Of a DNA stretch of 64,000 nt, positions 36,399-46,249 are shown piece by piece. How positions within the stretch are numbered: position 1 is the stretch's first letter; every line of letters starts with the position of its first letter. Origin of the DNA: Guadua angustifolia (taxonomy: Eukaryota; Streptophyta; Magnoliopsida; Poales; Poaceae); contig CM070512.1 of NCBI GenBank assembly GCA_036346375.1, forward strand, positions 43,198,466 to 43,262,465. The letters run 5' to 3'. The notes beneath the pieces are model-generated. The model saw only the letters and a list, made by a program, of their open reading frames with translations, did not search any database and was not told the origin of the DNA. Both the position numbers and the translations under genes were made by a program.

Positions 36399-36514
36399 CT
36401 TCATAGTGTGCTCTAAACTCATTCTGATGTACCTAGAAGCAAGTTTCTGAAGCTCCACAGTACTTAGTGGATATGGGGGGTATTTTAGTTTCTCCTGATT
36501 CTTGACATTTTGTA
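36399..36514 (-). pseudogene. Captured exon of DNA topoisomerase III (TOP3-alpha-like)
   Basis: A 116-bp minus-strand exon between a pyrimidine-rich tttctgcag acceptor and a GTATTA donor. It encodes 38 residues including KYPPYPL and STVELQKLASRYIRMSLEHT, followed by MK. This matches the stretch before the active-site tyrosine in type IA topoisomerase III, where family members read TVELQ(K)xAS(R)xxRxxxxxTMxxAExLY. The catalytic Tyr segment would lie in the next exon and is not present. An isolated exon inside a CACTA element without start or stop is a transduplicated fragment. Confidence 0.75.
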
Positions 36515-36654
36515 CTGCAGAAACAAAATAAAACAACTTAAAATTCTCTCAATCATCAATAAAGTATAATAATAACTCCTTTTACTGACAAAATAAAGCA
36601 TAATAATAACTAGGCATACGTATTGAAAGAAAACAAAAGTATGTAAGTACTTAC

Positions 36655-36768
36655 AACCAAACTTTCCCTCCACTGAGCAATTGTTCTTATTTTGGATGCA
36701 ACTTCTTCACTAGCTGTTTCCAATGTGTTTTGCTCAAAGTTCTGAAGACTATGATCAACACCATATTT
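36655..36768 (-). pseudogene. Captured exon, unidentified protein
   Basis: The minus-strand frame reads KYGVDHSLQNFEQNTLETAS and continues EEVASKIRTIAQWRESLV to a GTAAGT donor at 36654-36649. The other two frames contain stops. Codon phase at its donor does not match the topoisomerase III-like exon downstream, so the two may come from different genes or from non-adjacent exons. Family not recognised. Confidence 0.5.
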
Positions 36769-36849
36769 CACTCAACCTAAAGCAATTTCCATTTATTAAA
36801 AGATTGTAATGCACTTAAAGAGTAAAAAATTTCAGCAAAGACTTCCCTA

Positions 36850-38018
36850 AAACTAGGACATCCACTCAAAGAGACAAAAGACAACAGCTTGATATGATAA
36901 CAACATAAAGCAAATTAGGATAGCCAACCAAGCACATATAGCACATATAGCAAAATGCATTAATAATTCACAAATTCAGCTCACAAACCAAAAGTGTACA
37001 TCACATTCACAATCAACGTGTCTATGAACCAAAGCAAAAGCAATAATTAACTAAGTCTGTGAACCAAAGAACGGATCAAGAAACACATCGTCGATTTAAT
37101 TGATCTGCAATTAGATCTAGTGCCATCGAATCACCTCCTGCGGAGCATTAAATCGCAGAGCAAAGCGCAATTGTGAGGTGGACACCTACAAGAATAGAGG
37201 AAACCACAATTTTCAAAACTCTTGTGCATTTGTGTACTTGTATGAATAGTTAGCGGCGGAACAAAATGCATTACCCCGGCGTCGGGTGTGCGGTGTCGGT
37301 GTCTGCGTGAAGAACGGCGGCGGAGGTGGCATCTCGGTGGCCGAGGGTCCCGCCGCAACGCATCGTGGATATGATATGTTAGCATCTCAAACGTAAGTAC
37401 AACGTAGCTACGATACAATCTTAATTACCGAAATAGTTGTACATCCAGAGGTTCTCGACTCTGGAGGGCCTCATCGCCTCCTATCCTCCTCTCGCCTCCG
37501 CTTTGCCTCCATGCTCATCACTTTGCCTCCATCCTCATCAGACTGCATCTGCTTCTTTGCAACTCTGCGATCATCTTCACAGGCTTCTAGGCATGCCTTT
37601 GGCGGAAGAGGCGCTTCTTTGCGGCGTGTCCTGACTTGGCCATTTGACTATATATACACACTGAATCATTTATTAGAATTACATATCATGTCCATTTGAA
37701 TCTACAGGAATTAAAATGCACAACAACCATACCACTCATCGAGGTTATATATGATTTCTTAGCCACACTAGAATAATGCCCAGATATTCCTTGCTTGACT
37801 CAGTATTTTGTAAAGGACGAGCTTAAGAACGATCCGTTGTCTAGTTGAGTATCAAGTTAGCTACGGTTCTAAGTAATACCGATGAAATATCATGTGCGAT
37901 CCTATGTAATTGTACCAATCAAGTAACTTACCAAATTATTAGAAATTTCTAAAGACTCCTCCTAAACCTAGGACATCCACTCAGCAGACAAAAGACGAGA
38001 TTTAATATAATAACAACC
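36850..38018. repeat. Direct repeat pair inside CACTA-2 (36850-36904, 37965-38018)
   Basis: Both ends carry ctaggacatccactca, gacaaaagac and atataataacaac-type blocks over about 54 bp. This suggests an internal duplication separated by about 1.1 kb. Confidence 0.7.
37471..37640 (-). other. Short minus-strand open frame, Lys/Arg/Glu-rich
   Basis: Reads KEAPLPPKACLEACEDDRRV, then AKKQMQSDEDGGKVMSMEAK and an Arg-rich end before a stop at 37473. It could be another exon fragment. No family recognised; may be chance. Confidence 0.3.
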
Positions 38019-38619
38019 ACATATAGCATATACATTTCTCATGGATTACTCGGCTACATTTTGCATATACATTTCATTGCATCACAACATTATGCACATA
38101 CATTCCATCACAAATTTAGACTACATTCTCGCATATATATTGGGCTACATTCACACCGAGATTACCTTAACCGAGATGGCGACTAGGAGGTCGAGGGCGG
38201 ACCGACGGCGTGGGCGAGCTCGGGAAAGCAGGCGTGGTTCGGTGTGGACGACCTCCCACAATTATTGTTCTCCTAAACAAGACATGCAGGCAAAAATCAA
38301 TAAAGGCCTCGAATTTAGCAATATGCCCACTAAATGGAGGCATCTTGAAGCATCACTTTTGTTTCCTCCGGCTTGCTAGATAATCTTTGAATGCTCTTTC
38401 TAATGTCAAGTAGGACCCACATGAATCCACCTATGCAAGACATGGTGCATAATAATCTCTCCAGATACAAGATGTAAAATCTCTAGCGATAATGTGTCTA
38501 CCTTGCTAAATCACATCAAACACAATTTCTAATCTCTCCCATCCTCTAACCAAAATCATCTCAAAACCGAAATCCTAGCTAGACATTTGCACAAACACCA
38601 TACATGCAAGCTAAACTCA

Positions 38620-38942
38620 AAGAAGATATACCTCAATTTCACACACCAAAGAGGAGGAGGCACCACGAGTCGTCGGGCTAGAGCGCCTTACAGCAGAGGA
38701 GAGGAGGGCGTCACGAGCGTGAGCAGGGCGCGGCGGCCGGGCACACCCGGGAGGCGCCAAGGGGAGGCTTGGGCGCTGTGCCGACCGCACGGAAGGAGGC
38801 GCCGACCAAGGGCGCAAGGAGGCGCGCAAGGACTCCTGGCGCAGGACGGCCGGAGGGGCGCAGGAGTCGAGGCGCAGCCGCCGAGTCGGCTTCGCCACAA
38901 GACGAGGGATGTGCGCACGAAGGGAACAATCGAGCGGATGTG
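38620..38942. other. GC-rich segment in CACTA-2
   Basis: Open in several frames on both strands because of composition. It resembles a 5' UTR or first exon of a captured or element gene on the minus strand. Nothing identifiable. Confidence 0.35.
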
Positions 38943-39300
38943 CTAAGTCCCGATCGAGCCGACTGTTAAATCCAATACTTGTGTCGTCGGCCTCAAAGTG
39001 AAACCGCCGACACTGAGTCGGACCCACCGGCAGAGACACGGAGGCTACCGAGGGAATGTGCTAAGTCCCAGAGCCGGCCGTTTTGTTAAATGCAATACTT
39101 GTGTCGTCGGCCTAACATAATACCGCCGATTAATCGAGTCGGACCCACCGCGAGACAAGGATCTATGTCGTCGGCCTACATCGGATGACGACACTAAGTC
39201 ATCTCTGTGTCTTGGCTTATATGAAGCACCGACCTTCGGGCTATTTTTGTCGTCGGCCTACACCGAATCATGGACACGAGATATGGGTATCAACCGTTTG
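38943..39300. repeat. Internal subterminal-like block of CACTA-2
   Basis: Two tandem units of about 115 bp (38943-39058 and 39059-39170) containing gtgctaagtccc, caatacttgtgtcgtcggcc and gagtcggacccaccg, then looser copies to 39300. The hairpin core is that of the element ends. Confidence 0.85.
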
Positions 39301-39572
39301 GTGCATCCATCTACATAACTAATTTGAATTAATATATATAAATTAATGTCCCTTAAAAATTATAGTATACCAATGTCCCTTAAACTATAGCATATACCTA
39401 AAAGCCATTTTTGCAATTTCATAGATATTATTAATCAATTAAACCCTACGCACACAAAGATGCACGGGCCCACAATCGAGAGACAATAAAGGTGTCGGCG
39501 GTTGATGGACAACCCATTTAAATAGCTCACACTTATATCGGCGGCTATGTCAACCGTCCAACAAGATATTTT

Positions 39573-39860
39573 TCTGACCAGTTTAAGGTTTTTAGAACAT
39601 GCACAACCTATTCCATTGCTCGCTCTTCTTTCACCCGGCATTTCATCGTCACAAGAAGTTCTACTGAAAACTCAAGGGGAGTAACAAAGTCACCACCACC
39701 GTACATTCTTCGATACTTTTCTACCTCGACGGTTGAACGAGACATTTCTAGGGTCACTTTAAGATTTTACAACATACACAGCCTATTCCAGGTCATTAAT
39801 TCCTCGCTCTTCAATCGCCCAGCGATGGAACGTCATAAGGTTCTACTCAAACTCGACGTA
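39573..39860. repeat. Imperfect tandem duplication, about 170-bp period
   Basis: Both copies (39573-39690, 39746-39860) contain tttctg/agaacatgcacaacctattcca-like sequence, cgctcttc, cgtcaca/cgtcataa and gttctactgaaaactc/gttctactcaaactc. Confidence 0.7.
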
Positions 39861-40029
39861 TCGTACGGAGACATCACACAGCGCTGTCACATACCAATTA
39901 ACTAAATAATAAAAAATTACATTTCATATAGATGTGTGTTGTCTAACAACTATTCTAAAAGCTCTATTTAAGTTTTCTTAATTTTAAAAACAACAAAAAC
40001 ATTTTCAAATAGATTTTATGAATTAGTTT

Positions 40030-40480
40030 GGAATTACTATTGTCGTCCGCTAAAATAAAGCCGTCGACAAAATTTTATCTCGGTAAATCGGCCATACTTA
40101 TGCCGTGGACATAGACCATTTTATCGTCATTTGTTTCTCTCGACGACAAAAAGTCTTCGTGCATGAGCAATCTGCAGTTGGTCCCACATGGCGGAGTGCT
40201 GTATCGTCGGGTTTATGTTAGCCACCGACATAGCTTGTGTTGGCGGGATCTAAAATTCAAATTTCATCGCTGCCGCACTCCTGCTTGGGCGAGTGCCCGT
40301 CGTCGGGTTAAGTTAGACCGAGGACACAGTCGAGCTCTATGTCGTCGGGTTAAGTGCACCGAGGACACGACCTTGCTTGGTCTATATATATCGGGTTTGC
40401 ATTATAGCCGTCGACGAGGGTAACTTTGTGTAAATCGGCTATTTTACCGACGATAAAAATGTTTCGCCGAGGACACCGTT
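40030..40480. repeat. Right subterminal hairpin array of CACTA-2
   Basis: Repeated gtcgtcgggttaagt and accgaggacac units in both orientations, ending close to the inverted tip. Confidence 0.85.
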
Positions 40481-41083
40481 TCTTGTTTCTGAGTGCTTGA
40501 GAATCATTGAATCTATTTATTGTTATTATTTGTTTTATTGTCTTTTCAATCTATGTATTGAATGTGTTTATAAATGTTTGCTTATCGCAAATAAACCCTA
40601 GCCATTCTTTGGAATAAGCCTTGCATATAGCTATGGTAGAAATGCATTCTGTTCACAACTTGTTGACTGCTTTTGTACTCACCCTTGCCATCAACAACAA
40701 ACAACAGTGGAGAAATCATCGCCCGTGTCGGAGGAGGTTTTCCAGGTGGATACGAGTCACTAGGCCAAGCCTTGTCGATACTTTGTGGTGTGCTGATGGG
40801 ACATCTACGTCTTTTGCTATCTTTCCTCTGCATTTGTCTAAGTTTACTCTCAGTCTAGCCCATGTGGCTGAATAATGTAAGTGATCATAAGATCATACAC
40901 TAGTTATATTAAATAAATGAAGTCTTATTATTCTTATCGTTGTGTATGATGTGATGCTTACCGATGTTAAGCTGTGTGCACTAGCATTGATCCTGGGACT
41001 AGTGCAGCAAAACACAGTGGATTCGAATTGGTGAATTCGGGTCCTTACAAGGATCATCTCCAATAATTTCCATAAAATTAGAA

Positions 41084-41310
41084 GCATATTTGATAGATTT
41101 AAATGAGGATGAAGATGTATATAATTGTCTTTTCGCGTACAACTTAACGACCAAGTTACGGGCCACTGACAGGAGTGGCAAAAACTACATGAAAGTTGAG
41201 ATTCGATGCAATGAAGGGAAGAGCAGTTTCACGATGGTATTTTAAGGATCCGGCAAATTTTCAACGTCATATAAGGAATTTTCTCATATTTCACCAGAGA
41301 ATGACCTATT
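41084..41310 (+). repeat. Inverted arm B, related to 27500-27721
   Basis: See arm A. It lies just outside the right TSD of the solo LTR, in opposite orientation to arm A. Confidence 0.6.
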
Positions 41311-44300
41311 GTTTAAGAGAGTGGTAACTTCACATTCCTCTGAACAACATCTCATTTCCATACTTCATGATAGTCCTGTCAATCACATTTGAAGTCATCT
41401 AGCAAAACTGTTTTCTAGATATGCAGCATAAATTCTTATCAAAGAATTGTGGAATTGAATCTCCGTCCCAAAGTCCTACTTATTCTATTTTTCTAATGTA
41501 CTAATACTAAAGGTCTATTACAGACTGCTTATAGCAAATTTAAATGAGAACACTTGCCCTGTTGATAGTCATACTTAAAAAATGTGGAGCACACTTGCAT
41601 AAATAATAATTGTTGTTCATGTCATTGAGGATATTTGGAGATTTTGTCAATAATTAATTTTTATTGTTGCTCTTTTATGCTAGCTGAAGTAAGACAGATC
41701 TTTTTTAAATGAAAATTGACACAGCTTAATATATACTTGTCATGCTCGGCCGATGATTCCGAATGATAGTGAGGAGAAGTTATGAAGAGGAAGGAGAGGA
41801 CATGGACCACTGGTCCCATGTATACTTGTCATGCCTGGCTGATGATTCATCTTCCTCGTCCTAGATCTACCGTTGTCCCAGAGGAGGCGACTCCCGGGGT
41901 GGCACCCATCGCCATCGGCCTCTGTGCATAGGCCCTCTGCTCCGGTCGGCCCACACCTTGGCCTGCCGGCTCCCGCCAGTCCTTCGGCCTCCGGCGACCC
42001 TCGCCTTTTGCCTTCGCCCGGCCCGCCTCGGCCAGCGCCATGCTTGCCTTTGTACTCCTCGGCATACGACAGATCCACGGGTGTCATCACAATGCCACCA
42101 ACCCATGAGCCACAAACCCATATCATCATCATCAGTCGGTCGTAAAACACAAAATATAGCTAAAAGAACTAAATCAAGCAATGTAGTAGAAATAATCGAC
42201 GTAAGAAAGGAGGGATTCGAGAGAGTGCAGGGGCTGGTGCAGGGAGGCTAGCACAAGCTAGGTGCAAGGCCGGCGCGGGCTAGCTGCGATGGCGAGGCAA
42301 AGCAAAGCGGAAGCAACATGAGCCCTGCCCAGCATGCAAAGACAGGAGGTAGGGGCGATGTGGTGGCACAGCTTAGCGAGACGGCCAGATAGTGACTGAG
42401 GGCCCAACAACATGGGGGTAGCCCAGGCAACCAAGTGGGCGCACATCTAGGCGGGGTAGCGCTAGGAGGGGATGGGCAAGCGACAAAGAGAGAGGAGGGA
42501 GGAGGCAACGGCCAGAGCAAAGGGTTTGACGACCGGGGTGTAGGAGGGAGGAGGTGGTAGCCAGATCTGGATAGAGAAGAGGGCGAGGAACCAAAGAAGA
42601 GCAAGAGAGGAGAGAGAGAGTGGGGAAACAGAAGGAGAAAAGAGAAGAAGAAAGGACAAGGAGGAGACCAGTTGGGTGAGGAAAGAAAGAAAAGAAGAAA
42701 AAAAGAAGAAAAGAAAAAGAAAGAAGAGAAAAAAAGGAAGAAAAGGGAAAATTTCTATTCAACTTGGCACATCATTCAAATTAATTATACCTATTTAAAA
42801 GTTCGATAAATTAAATAACCTAAACTATCTTGCATTTAAATAAAAGTCAATAAATTAAAAATATCCCATAATATTAAACAAAGCATCATACATATATTAA
42901 ATAATGAAAATTTTGAGAGCGGGTTGGACACCATGAAATATGCAAAAATATACTAAAATAAATTATTTATAATTTTAGGAATTATTTTAAATCAGAATAG
43001 TGATCTTCAACAACCATTGAGTGAGGACGATTTGTACCAAAATTCAGGCAATCTTCCTTAATCATGTTTTGAAGCAAGTTTTTATGAAAAATGGAATGTT
43101 GATTTTGCTGTGGTCAATACCTGCATGTTAAAAACTTATCTTTAAATTAAAAAGGAGAAAATGAGGATTTAAATAGATGATGGGAATTAAGGAATAGCAA
43201 ATCCAGCTGAAGGAGCAGTTAGCTTGCATATATATTGTTGTGGTGGGTAGAGGGTGTCTTGAGAAGGATTGTCATGCTGGTGGGGCCATCTACATAGGCT
43301 AGGATATAAGGATAAACCACTGCACTCGGGCAATGAGCCATATAATTCGTATTAATCATAGTGTGTTGAAACGATAGAAAAGTGTGTCCTATGATAGTGT
43401 TAGAATCTCCACATTGGGTTTGAATAGATAACTAGAAGTGTAGGGTTGGGTATATTGGGAGTCCCAATGAAGGACACAAAATCAGACATGGTGCTATATT
43501 TAGATACCATGATATGAGTACCCCGTTGTTAGTCGGAGTACAATACTATGTTGTTAGTCAGAGTATTACACTACGTTGTTAGTTAGAGTACAATTGTTAG
43601 CTACTGAGTCGGTGGGATAGCCTAAGGAAGGTGTCCACGACTCGAGTTAATAGGATCGAGATCTAATACCTGATTAGTGATAAATATTCTAGGTTCTTAA
43701 CTGAGGTTGGGTTCACTATGGGTAAAGTGGTACAAACCTGACGAGGGTAAAATCATGAATTCATGCTTGTCACATGATTAGAGGCTACAGAACTAAGTCT
43801 GTCCTCATATATGAGTGCTAGTAGCAATTTCAACAACTAAAATTTTGAAAGCCCGCGTTTTCCTAGTAAAACCCTATTTTCCTAAAAATGGATTTGAGAG
43901 AAGAATGTCTATGAGATGGAGATTGGTAAAATTTCATATGGTGCATATGGTTATTAATGCTTGCTGAATACTTTTGTACTTACTCTTGCTAAATTCCCCT
44001 TTACTTAGAGAATTACTCCTGTGGTCAAGTGTATGGTTGGGACATAGACCCTAATGGGTTTGACCACGAGGCATGCGGTGAAGGTCATCTGCAAGATCAA
44101 GATTATGAGAAGCTAGACTACCAGGAGGGCTAGGTTGATGACTAGACAGTACGCACTAGCTTTCTTTAGTCTTTGGAGTAATTAGTACTTTTGAATTATA
44201 TTTTTGTTATCCTTGGGTCTTGTGTATAACTAATTTACTAGACTTGTAGCATGCGTGGCAGTGGAATGTAATAAGTTTTCATTTCAATCTCTAATTATTG

Positions 44301-44839
44301 TTTCTGCTACAACACTCTGAATACGGTGTATTAACTGATAAAACATTAGGTGCACTTGATGTTTTGATTAGTTAGTATACCGAGATCAATATAATTATCT
44401 CAAAGTAATGGTGGTGCTACTATCATTATTCTAAGTTAATTATGTGGGTCGCAGAAGGATGGCATGAAAAGAACCTTGCCACAGGTGTGGTTATTAATCA
44501 AACAAATGGCTAACTTAGTCAAACTTAGCTAACTCGACGTGTGTAAAGGCTTAGCTTGGAACCAAAGAAATCCTTAGTTTCAGAAGGTTATGGTAGCTTC
44601 AATTAACTTGTCCAGGCTAGCTCCTGGCAATTTCTTTTCATATGCTTTGGAGGGAGGTATGGTAGCTCCAAGTAGTAGTTCCAAATCTTGTCAGTCCATC
44701 CTAAAGCTAATTTGCATTGAAGTTGAAGGTTTTGGGTCCCAGATTCAACTGATGTGACACACTCTCCCGTTACCACTAGAAAGTAATGTGCATTATACAT
44801 GCTCTAGTAGCAAAAAAATTTAATAACATCAGTAATACG
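41311..44839. other. Unresolved LTR-like and intergenic DNA
   Basis: 3.5 kb with no gene. The block around 43955-44460 (tgctgaatacttttgtactt, then gaattactcctgtggtcaag) resembles the 3' part of a plus-strand gypsy LTR, but I could not place its ends. 41740-42250 is GC-rich with open frames on both strands (for example 41740-42150 minus) and no domain. 41731-41758 and 41821-41848 repeat tatacttgtcatgc followed by a gatgattc-type end. Confidence 0.45.
42590..42755. repeat. Polypurine (GA/AAG-rich) tract
   Basis: About 165 bp almost entirely A and G on the plus strand. The minus-strand frames here are low-complexity Ser/Phe/Leu artefacts. Confidence 0.9.
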
Positions 44840-44844
44840 CTGGT

Positions 44845-46230
44845 TGTGAGATCATGTGATGAAAAATTGGTTGAATAGTGAAATTGGCAGTGTAAAGTGA
44901 CTTTGATTATAGCATGTGTGGTGCTTGTGCATGTGCCACGTTGAGATGTTTATTATGCTGGTGATAGCATGATGGATTCTGCTTGATGCAATGCACTCGT
45001 GTGAGTGGTTGCATGGATTGACCTTGAGTCAAGTCGTGGACTTATGCTCGTGCACGGTTTGTGTATTTATTCATGTGCGTGTGTTGCTCGAGGGCTAACG
45101 TGGTCGATGACGGACCGAACTAGGTTCATGGAGGAACCGAGGTTCGGACTAGGTTCGAGGAGGAATCGAGGTCCCGGTGGTCGAGGATGTCATGCGAGAC
45201 GTTCGCTAGAGAACATGCACATGAAGGTCGGTTAGTCACGTATCTTGTGACAAGTGGGCTTTGCTCATGCGTGCAAGGTTGCTGGTTAGTCACGTATGCG
45301 CAGTAGGTGGGCTGTTCATGCGTGCAAGGTTTTGGTTTTGACCATGTTGGGCCAAGTAGAGATAGATACGAACTCTTTCCATGTTGGAAGTGGAGTTGTA
45401 TTCAATGTCGTTATGTTTGCTCTGTATAAATAGGGGGAGGTGTCCCCTGTTTATTTGGGCGGACAGAGAGCGTTCAGGTTTGAGGGTTTGTACTCTTGTA
45501 TTGGAGTACTTTAGACAATGAAATAAAAATCAATCTTCCAGAGAGCTTCTTCTTGAGGTTGTGATTTGCTCTTGGCTTCGACATAGTTGATCAATCGCTT
45601 GAAGTTTTGTTCATCGCAGCAGTCACGAAGTTCATCACGGAGTTCGATTCTTTGCAAAGGTATCATCTTGCGAAGGTAATATCTTTTGATCCGTAGATCC
45701 GATCGGATTGATTCTTATTAGGTTTGATTCGTAATTGAATCTAGTTTCTACAGTTAAAATTTCACATCAATCCAATGGTTAGATCTTCTGTAATTTGTGG
45801 CCGCCCAGATTGATGTCCTGCTCGCCCGACTGTTCGCGTGGTCGCCCGGATTCAGTCATCTTGTGAAGGATATAACTTTAGATCCATAGATCCGATTGAC
45901 CTGATTCTTTTTTTGTTAGCTATGGAATTGAGTCTAGTTTCTACAGTTAAAATTTTACGTTAATCCAACGGTTGGATCTCTAGGAATTTCAGTTTTTCTG
46001 AACTAGTCGCCTGATTGATAACGTGGTCGCCCAACCTGCTCGCCCAAGTGCTTTTACGGTCGCCTGCGCTGCTCTACTTGGTCGCCTGCACTTCTAAACC
46101 GGTCTCCCAACTTCGTGAACCGGTCTTCAAGCAATTTGAGTTTGAATTGGGGTGTTTCAAAAGTTTAAGAATAAGATTTTAGCTTCCACGCAATCATTCA
46201 CCCCCTCGATTGACGCCATCCGATCCTATA
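44845..46230 (+). repeat. 5' LTR of the copia element
   Basis: TGTGAGATCATG to CGATCCTATA, where the 3' copy ends CTACA. A TATA-like tgtataaatagg lies at 45422-45433. Repeated tggtcgcc(c/t) phrases occur near the 3' end. Confidence 0.9.
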
Positions 46231-46232
46231 AG

Positions 46233-46243
46233 TGGTATCGAGC
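46233..46243 (+). promoter_or_regulatory. Primer-binding site (altered)
   Basis: TGGTATCGAGC, 2 bp after the LTR. The tRNA-Met-complementary form would contain CAGAGC. It has the same alteration as the unrelated element at 19353. Confidence 0.75.
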
Positions 46244-46249
46244 AAGGTT

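Larger units (their letters stand above)
35291..40495. mobile_element. CACTA DNA transposon 2 (5.2 kb, non-autonomous)
   Basis: The left tip is CACTACAGAGA and the right tip, read inverted, is CACTCAGAAA. The TSD is CTT on both sides (35288-35290 and 40496-40498). Subterminal arrays of tgtcgtcggc/gccgaggacac hairpins fill 35305-35885 and 40030-40480, with a third block at 38943-39300. No TNP2 or second-protein sequence is recognisable. The interior carries spliced fragments of host genes on the minus strand. Its own family differs from CACTA-1, whose hairpin core is gtggcggtt. Confidence 0.88.
32656..41049 (+). mobile_element. Solo gypsy-type LTR (about 3.2 kb), split by CACTA-2
   Basis: Starts TGTAACATCCCAAATTTTTG and ends GGGTCCTTACA. 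Flanked by identical 5-bp duplications AGGAT (32651-32655 and 41050-41054). Subtracting CACTA-2 and one TSD copy leaves about 3186 bp. The interior has a TATA-like ggggtatttaag (33363-33374) followed by a GC-rich segment and a CAGGTAAGT-like donor near 33750, features of a transcribed LTR. No gag or pol accompanies it, so it is a product of LTR-LTR recombination. Open frames in the GC-rich part (for example 33189-33662 minus, 33348-33734 plus) are not supported as genes. Confidence 0.85.

Noticed and set aside
38587..39039. Pro/Ala/Arg-rich frames on both strands in CACTA-2
   Set aside because: Composition-driven and overlapping in several frames; nothing recognisable.
41740..42762. Several frames of 90-136 codons on both strands
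   Set aside because: GC-rich or polypurine low-complexity sequence with no domain or splice structure.
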